Shown piece by piece: positions 58,001 through 64,000 of a stretch of 64,000 bases of DNA. Position 1 is the first letter of the stretch; every line of letters starts with the position of its first letter. The translations under genes and the position numbers were made by a program. The notes under the pieces are model-generated. The model searched no databases and had not been told where the DNA came from. It was given only the letters and a program-made list of their open reading frames with translations. Source of the stretch: Scalesia atractyloides (Eukaryota > Streptophyta > Magnoliopsida > Asterales > Asteraceae); assembly GCA_947069175.1 (NCBI GenBank), contig CAMTDV010000018.1:45768869-45832868 (forward strand), in the 5' to 3' direction.

Positions 58001-58243
58001 TTTGGGATTTGTCATTTGTTTTGGCGTTTGTGTTGGCGCCCGCATCATTACTTAATTATGCTTCCGCTCAAATTTAAAACTGATACTCATGCTAAATATT
58101 GGTAATCTAAAATTTACAACAAATGATTTTGGAAAACGTATTATCAAATCATATAGAGTCGTTCGACGTACTAGTGTCTTAGATTCTGGTTTGTTCACAC
58201 GTCTCGCGGTAAAACTCCGCAAGTGGAAATTGAGGGTGTGACA
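55014..58243 (+). repeat. 3' LTR of G4 (3230 bp)
   Basis: Near-identical to the 5' LTR. Differences I noticed include four near 55500-55555, one near 55653, and single changes near 56468, 56507, 56675, 56750, 56842 and 57137. The hairpin minisatellite is at 57659-57835 and the telobox at 55297-55305. Confidence 0.95.
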
Positions 58244-61200
58244 TCACGTTAACAGATTGTTTCAACAACACATGGTAATTAAAGTTATGTTTTATTGAAT
58301 ATTGGAATTACATAGTTACATTGTCTTGGAATTTAAAACAAACTAAATAAACTATTGTCTTTCATATTTTAAGGCACTAAGTCCGCGTCCGATCCTACGT
58401 GAGCATGCATCGACATTAAACTTGGTTTCCTGAAATATATGTGAAAACGAGTCAGCAAATATGCCGGCGAGTACATAGGTTTTGTGAGTGTGTCAAATTC
58501 ATGGCCTTGAATATGTATTACAATACCTCGTCAGACTACTAGAGTCGTTAATTGAAAACCTTATGAGCAAAAGTATTTGGTATTGCAATGATAACTAACC
58601 GATTAAAATAAGTTAGTTATAGTTTATAAAAGACTTGTAGCCATGAATCTTGACCAAAACATTTGTTTCGTAAATTCGAGTAGTAAATCGTCTTGAAGAA
58701 ACCTTGTATGGTTTATATCTTTAAATTAAAAATCGTTGCGTGTCATTGTTTGAAAACCTTTATTTCAAGTGATTTGAATAACACCACGTATGTAATATGA
58801 TAAAAACACTTATATATAGGAAGTACCAGTGGCGTATCCACCATGATTTTATCACATTACACGCGTCCCGTTATCTAAATCACTTACCAATAACCAATTG
58901 TCCATTGTTCGTGTTACAAACCAATTGTCCATTGTTCGTGTCATAAACCAATTGTCAATTGTTCGTGTAAATAAATCGTCCTCATTCAAATATGTGTTGG
59001 CTCGTCTATACCACCAAAGGGTATCTTTAAATTGCAATAACAAACCACCAAAGGGTTTTTTAAGTAAACAGTTTCGATCGTTCCCCAAACTTCCCCACAA
59101 ACACCGGGAACCTTGGTAACGGGATTGTCAGTCCTATGGTACCATAACTTACTACTGGTCGGCTTGGCCAAAGCTAATGAATGTCATTCATGTCATGTAT
59201 ATAATGCACCAACAAGTTCGTTCACATTATTGAAATCGTCGTGTTTATATAAACCATAGCATTTGTAATTTGAAAACTTGAAAACCATTTAGCACATATG
59301 AATCACCCCAAAATATTTGAAAAACAATAAAAGAGGGGAACTATGTACTCACTTGGGATTGCAAAGTAACCTTGAATCAACGATTAAACAAGCTCAAATG
59401 TCCGAGAAATCAAGTGTGTCCTAAAATCGGATAACTATATAAATATCGGGACTTTAATCGGTAGATCGGATAGAATGAGGTCTTGTAAACCAAATGAGTG
59501 TTGGAACTCATATGAAATGGTTTAACAAAGTTAACATTCTGATTTGGAAAGATTCCTAAGTGCTGTTGACCCGTTTTGACTCGTTAAAGTAGTTTAGGCC
59601 ACTTTAACGTGCCATTTGCGTAATTACGTGTTCAGATGGTTAGATATGTGTTATGATAAGTATTCTATGCCAAAACATGTTTAGTAATGTTATAACATCA
59701 GTGTATTTGGCAAAACATTATTTAAAATCGATTTATCGCAAAAGGGCGTTTTGGTCATTTATGAAGGCATAACTAGCGACTTAACATAATACTAACCAAA
59801 CGACGTGACCATAAGGTATAACCTCAGAGGGTTATTCCCTATACAAATATGGTCACAAATATGTGCTTGGTCGGATCCTAAGATCGACCAAACGGGTCGG
59901 ATTCGAAAGTCTAAGCGGTGGTCAAGACCGCTCGACTTACGACCCTAAATAAGCACTAAACTAAAAGTGACGAGTTAAACATGCAAAAACATGTTTAACT
60001 AAGTTAGAAAACTGATTTGATATCAAAACAAAGTGTTTTGATACCTAAAAATGTTTCCGGCGTAAAATGCACATAATGCGCACTTTGACCGAAACTTTGA
60101 CTCGTCACTTTGACTAGTAACGTGGTAAATCAGTAGGCATGATCGCTAAGGAACATAACCATCGTGATTACGATCACGTTGCAAAGTCCATTTGGAATTT
60201 GCTATGACCAATTAATGGTCAAAGCTGAAAGTCAAACACTGTTTGACTTTTAGGTTGAAATAGCTAAAAAAATGAAAAAGACTAAGGATAATATGTTACT
60301 TGTGTTTAGAAACACCCAAGATCTCAGAGAAGTCAGTAGGAGGCTTCCTTTTGATGAGGAAACAAACTCCAAGAGTGTGGGAGGTGAAAAGAGAGAAATG
60401 AGAAAGTGTGAAGGTTGAATGATGGACCTATTTATAGTTGAGGATGATCAAGGAGATCATTACATGTGTTAGGGCTTGTTCTAGGATCATTCCAGGTGTT
60501 TAGGGAGGTGTCAAGAATAGGAGAAGTGTGGCAATTTCGAAAGATTAGTGTCCAAGGAAGTAAAAAAGAAGCTGCCAAGTTTCTACTGAGCTGGGGGTCC
60601 TTACAGACCGTAAGGGCTATGTGCTTACGGTCCGTAAGCCCCTTAGCTGACAGCAACTTTTGAAAGTTGGCAGAACAGGCTCCTGCACTCGTTTCGTCGC
60701 GTTTTTGCACTTTTAACACACGTTTACCACATTTTAAGCTTTATAAGGACGATAAAGCATAGGGAATTTGAAATATGTCCAAAAATGTCCCGATGTCGGT
60801 TCGTTTGGTCGTACGGTGGCGCTCTTCGGTTAATTACGATGAAAATCGTAACGAACGCACAAATGACCATAAACGCCTAACGAATGATATTTTTGTATTC
60901 CACTCATTAAAATACAAGATTTTAATGATAACAAATTTTTTTTGATGAGTGTACATGTTCCGGGTTAAGAAATACTCATAACGACATAGTTTCCTAGAAT
61001 TTGCAAAATAGCCCCTGAGCTTGCATAAGCTTGTTTTTGCCATACCCAAGCCCTCAAAACTTATTTATAAGTTATGTAAAGGGTATTTAGGGTATGTTTA
61101 GCTTATGTCATTGTTCTGGAGTGTACATCGTGTTAAACTGATTACGTTTGCGATTTCACTTCTAGAAGTTGTTTAAGAGTTCGGAATCGTGCAAGAATTT

Positions 61201-61314
61201 GACTACGTGCAATTGTCACGATAAAAATACAAATCTCGTAAATAAAACACATAATTTCATTGATTGTTAATTTGTTCAGAATTGTTACATGATCGGATCA
61301 CCACAAATGTCACA

Positions 61315-62211
61315 TTGTACATGATGCAGGGATCAGTCAGGCCATGGCCAGGGAGTTACAAACGCTTAAGGATATGATATCCAACGTCCTAGGAATAGTC
61401 CAGGAAGCCTATTCTTGAAATTCCATATGGGAGCCCCAAGATATCTTGTTTGCACCGCCAATATGCAATACAGAGATACCCAAGTGCTTCCAAACCCCCA
61501 ACATGAGCATGTGGCACAATATAGGGAAAGGATGGAGATGAACCCCATTCCTGAAAGGCTGAAAGAGGCTTGCATGTGCAAAGGCTTCGGATCTACACTC
61601 ACTAGATCAGCATTAAACTGGCTGCTAAGTCTTCCTCCCTATTCTATAACTTCATTTTCACATTTAGTTAACTTGTTTAATAACCAATTTTCATGCAGTA
61701 GAACATTTGAAAGGTTAACTAGTGACTTGTATAGAATAACTTAGGCTCGTGATGAATCCCTAAGGGATTATGTCACTAAGTTTGGAAGAGAATCCTTAGA
61801 AATCCCAAACCTAGATGTTGCCAATGTCATTGAGGCATTTAAAAATGGGATTGCAAAAGGATTCTCCCTTTTACAATGACCTTTTCATAACCCCATGCAG
61901 GAATTTAGATGAAGTTAGAAACAAGGCATTGAGGTTCATCAGACAAGAGGATCACAAAAGAATCCAACATAGGCTCGGTGGTTCCACCAAGCATGAGCAT
62001 TATGACAAGAAACAAGGATCCTTCTGTAAGAATAACAGATCCAAGCCATACTCGAAATCCGATAATCAAAATGTCCACATGGTGGAACAAGACGAAGATG
62101 AGGAAGAATATCCCAGGATATCTTAATATTGTTTCTCTGTTGATAATAGTAAACTAAATGGTGCATCTATATTAGCTGATATTATGTTTAAAAAAAACAA
62201 AAAAAACAAAT
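61315..62211 (+). pseudogene. Tat-like Ty3/gypsy gag pseudogene, host of G3
   Basis: Gag of a non-chromovirus Ty3 lineage, in pieces across three frames. Readable parts: MARELQTLKDMISNV (from about 61338), LKEACMCKGFGSTL and LNWLLSLPPYSI (about 61560-61650), LFNNQFSCSRTFERL with LYRI (about 61672-61740), LRDYVTKFGRESLEIPNLD (61758-61815), MGLQKDSPFYNDL, CRNLDEVRNKALRFIRQEDHKR (about 61845-61970), and a tail to about 62211 with one stop near 62125. The block order matches gags of Tat/Retand-type plant elements. The N-terminal part would lie on the other side of G3, left of the window. Downstream pol is missing; unrelated LTR-like sequence begins after about 62215. Confidence 0.75.
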
Positions 62212-62214
62212 AAC

Positions 62215-64000
62215 AAATATTAATATTAGCAATATGAAAACGACGTGCAACACCTCCTCCCCCTTGTTCCATGTTCTCAGCCCAACCCTAGCCCAATTCT
62301 AGCTTCTTTTAGTTGTTGTTGTAGGCCGAGTTCTGCCATCAAACTCCAAAACGTCCACAAACATAACCCCAAATATATATTACGTGATCTTGCATGTTTA
62401 TCCCACTAACTATCCAACCCCTAACTTGGCTGCGTTTTGGTCGTGAAACTCTATTAACGTGGCTGCGTTTTGGTCGTGAAACTCTATTAACTTGGCTGTG
62501 TTTTTAATATTCGTAGCATGTTCTTATTGTTTGTGATGATAACTTGTAGTGTAGGATGCATGAAATCCATGTGTGATGTTTTGTTTTATCGTTTAGGTAT
62601 ACATACACATATAAAGGTTAATTAGGGTTGAGATCCTTGTTGATTTTGATACTTTATATAAATAAATTATAACTTGTTTGGGGTGTTTGATTATGTTCCT
62701 ATAAATCGCAAAAACATGTCAAGTAAACTTGAAAACTCGTTTTATCTCGTTAAAAGCTGAAAACGAAATTCTCTCCAACGATCTCAGCCAACTTCAATTG
62801 ATTATAACAGGATCATAACATCATGAAAACTAGATTTCCTTTAGTCTATAACGTGCTATTTCAAAATACAAATCAAATGGCGCTAGAATCATAATTTTTC
62901 GACACCGTTTGATATTTTTAACGCATTATTCACGAACTAATGTTGAAGCTACGAAAATCTATAGTAAATGGGTCATATGTTTTGGGTTATAACTTGCTGC
63001 GTATTTGGAGTTTTGCTATGAAATTTTTATTGTAGATAGCCTTTAATGTTTTAATGTTTTGGGTTATAACGAGGAATTTTTTAGAAAAATATTTAGTGGG
63101 TAGGGGTCAGATTGCGATGAATCTAACCACTATTCAGTGTTTGATTTTTCACGGAAAAGCTATAAAGAATTAGGTTCTGAAAATTTTACATAAAATGAAA
63201 TGGACCATTTAATCCTCTTGGAAATTTTGCAGTTCCAAAACTATATTAGAAAAATTCACGAAAACTGCACCGAATTGAGTGTCAATGCTGAATTTTGATA
63301 AGTTAATTTAGCGTGCTTGTTTTTCTTGCTTGCGATATCATATAATGTTCTGATGTGTTTGATGACTATATGATTGATACATGGTATGTGATATGCTATG
63401 GTGTTATGTATGTATACATTTGACTAAATTGTTCATGTATAAACGTATTACATGCAAAATGTTAGATTCTGTGTAGGAATATACGTATTGCATGAACCCA
63501 CTCTAATGAACTACATGATAACCATCTTAGGAAGTGGTTGATCGTCTTTGCTACTATTTTCACTTTATTTCTTACCGAGCAAAACAAAAGTGAGTTCACA
63601 CCTTTACTAAAATCATGTATTCCCGGTGGTTGGGAACCTCACTTTCCCGGGTATGGGATTGCCTAGTATTGCTAAGTTGGAATATTGTTAACTTCACTTT
63701 TTCTATGGTTTGGGATTGCCTAGTATCCCTGGTTTGGGATATTGTTAAATGCTAAGTTATACTGCATGTCTTTAGCGGACTAAACAAACTCTATCTGAAA
63801 GTCCCCACACATTATACTGATTAATCATCGGGGCCTGGCGAACAGGATATTAGTTGATAGCGCTATTAGGTTGACAAACCTCACACAGTACTTGGGAGGA
63901 CATGCGTGAACTTTTATGCCTTGGCAACTGGTCAATGATGATATACATTGACCTATGGCACAAACAACTTAAACAGTCAAAGTTTCGGTACCACACAGTT
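62215..64000 (+). repeat. Diverged LTR related to the G4 LTR, cut by window end
   Basis: No coding sequence. Several landmarks occur in the same order as in the G4 LTR: GAATCATAATTTT(T/C) with GTTTGATATTTTTAA (near 62890; G4 47275); ACCGAGCAAA followed by GTGAGTTCAC (63574-63600; G4 47968-47996); and hairpin-type repeats around GGTTTGGGATTGCC (63620-63755; G4 48424-48600). The left boundary is uncertain; an A-rich stretch at 62190-62215 separates it from the Tat-like gag. The right end lies beyond the window. Confidence 0.6.

Larger units (their letters stand above)
45779..58243 (+). mobile_element. G4: complete Tekay-like Ty3/gypsy retrotransposon
   Basis: 12,465 bp element with LTRs 45779-49007 and 55014-58243, target duplication TCACG (45774-45778, 58244-58248), perfect primer site, and an open gag-pol frame. 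It inserted in the LTR of G3, and removal restores the G3 sequence GAGTCACGTTAAC. I count only about a dozen to fifteen differences between the LTRs, near 99.6% identity, so this is a recent insertion and may still be competent. The chromodomain-like C-terminus and 3.2 kb LTRs point to the Tekay/Del chromovirus lineage. Confidence 0.95.
45721..61314 (-). repeat. 5' LTR of G3, split by G4
   Basis: LTR of the G1 family in two pieces: 45721-45778 and 58249-61314 (about 3.12 kb in all), with the TCACG copy at 58244-58248. Comparison with G1 6297-9650 shows the same order of blocks. The first two bases are TA instead of TG. TATAAATA on the minus strand at 60429-60436; CTTACGGTCCGTAAG near 60628; three tandem 27 bp units ATAAACCAATTGTCCATTGT at about 58890-58970. 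Only one unit of the 160 bp repeat that is doubled in G1 is present (61010-61115). The right end CACA at 61314 abuts Tat-like gag. Confidence 0.88.

Noticed and set aside
62392..62510. Tandem phrase TTGGCTGCGTTTTGGTCGTG repeated near 62425 and 62460 as a satellite
   Set aside because: Only two or three copies, inside a diverged LTR; a local duplication.

Overview
The window is plant nuclear DNA made almost entirely of nested LTR retrotransposons. I found no host gene, rRNA or tRNA gene. The element types (chromodomain Ty3/gypsy elements of Tekay/Del type with 3 kb LTRs, a Tat-like gag, and Ty1/copia elements with a very long gag), the initiator-Met tRNA primer sites (TGGTATCAGAGC) and the low GC point to a repeat-rich dicot. 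Asteraceae is my best guess from general resemblance; it is inference, not proof.

Layout, left to right. (1) 1-9650: minus-strand Tekay-like gypsy element (G1). Its left LTR is cut by the window edge and gag-pol is broken. It sits inside the gag of copia A. (2) 9651-38483: a chain of Ty1/copia units, all plus strand. Copia A (9651-18149) is autonomous-type but decayed. Copia B (18150-25790) is gag-only with two LTRs. Copia C (to 31505) is autonomous-type, truncated after integrase. Copia D (to 38483) is gag-only. Neighbouring units share LTRs, and autonomous-type and gag-only units alternate. B carries a minus-strand solo LTR (21631-22169) in its gag. (3) 38484-39135 and 45071-45778 plus 58249-61314: pieces of a second minus-strand Tekay-like element (G3), host of the copia chain, of a TR-GAG element and of G4. 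(4) 39136-45070: non-autonomous Ty3 element with only gag (TR-GAG type), target duplication ATAAT. (5) 45779-58243: complete plus-strand Tekay-like element (G4), target duplication TCACG, LTRs of about 3.23 kb that are nearly identical, an uninterrupted gag-pol reading frame, an extra upstream ORF and a probable short intron. (6) 61315-62211: decayed Tat-like gag (plus) into which G3 inserted. (7) about 62215-64000: a diverged LTR related to that of G4, cut by the window end.

Reading the nest gives the order: Tat-like gag is oldest, then G3, then the copia chain, the TR-GAG element and G4 inside G3, and G1 inside copia A. G4 is clearly the youngest. Nearly all other coding frames carry stops and frameshifts, many of them C-to-T changes at CAG or CGA codons as expected for long-methylated plant DNA.

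Most interesting points: the alternating copia chain with shared LTRs; a 7+2+7 bp palindrome (AAGTTCGNNCGAACTT) repeated dozens of times in copia LTRs and leaders; the identical pol deletion shared by copia B and D, which defines a gag-only subfamily; and G4, which has an unexplained coiled-coil/acidic ORF, a candidate intron and a duplicated 3' end.
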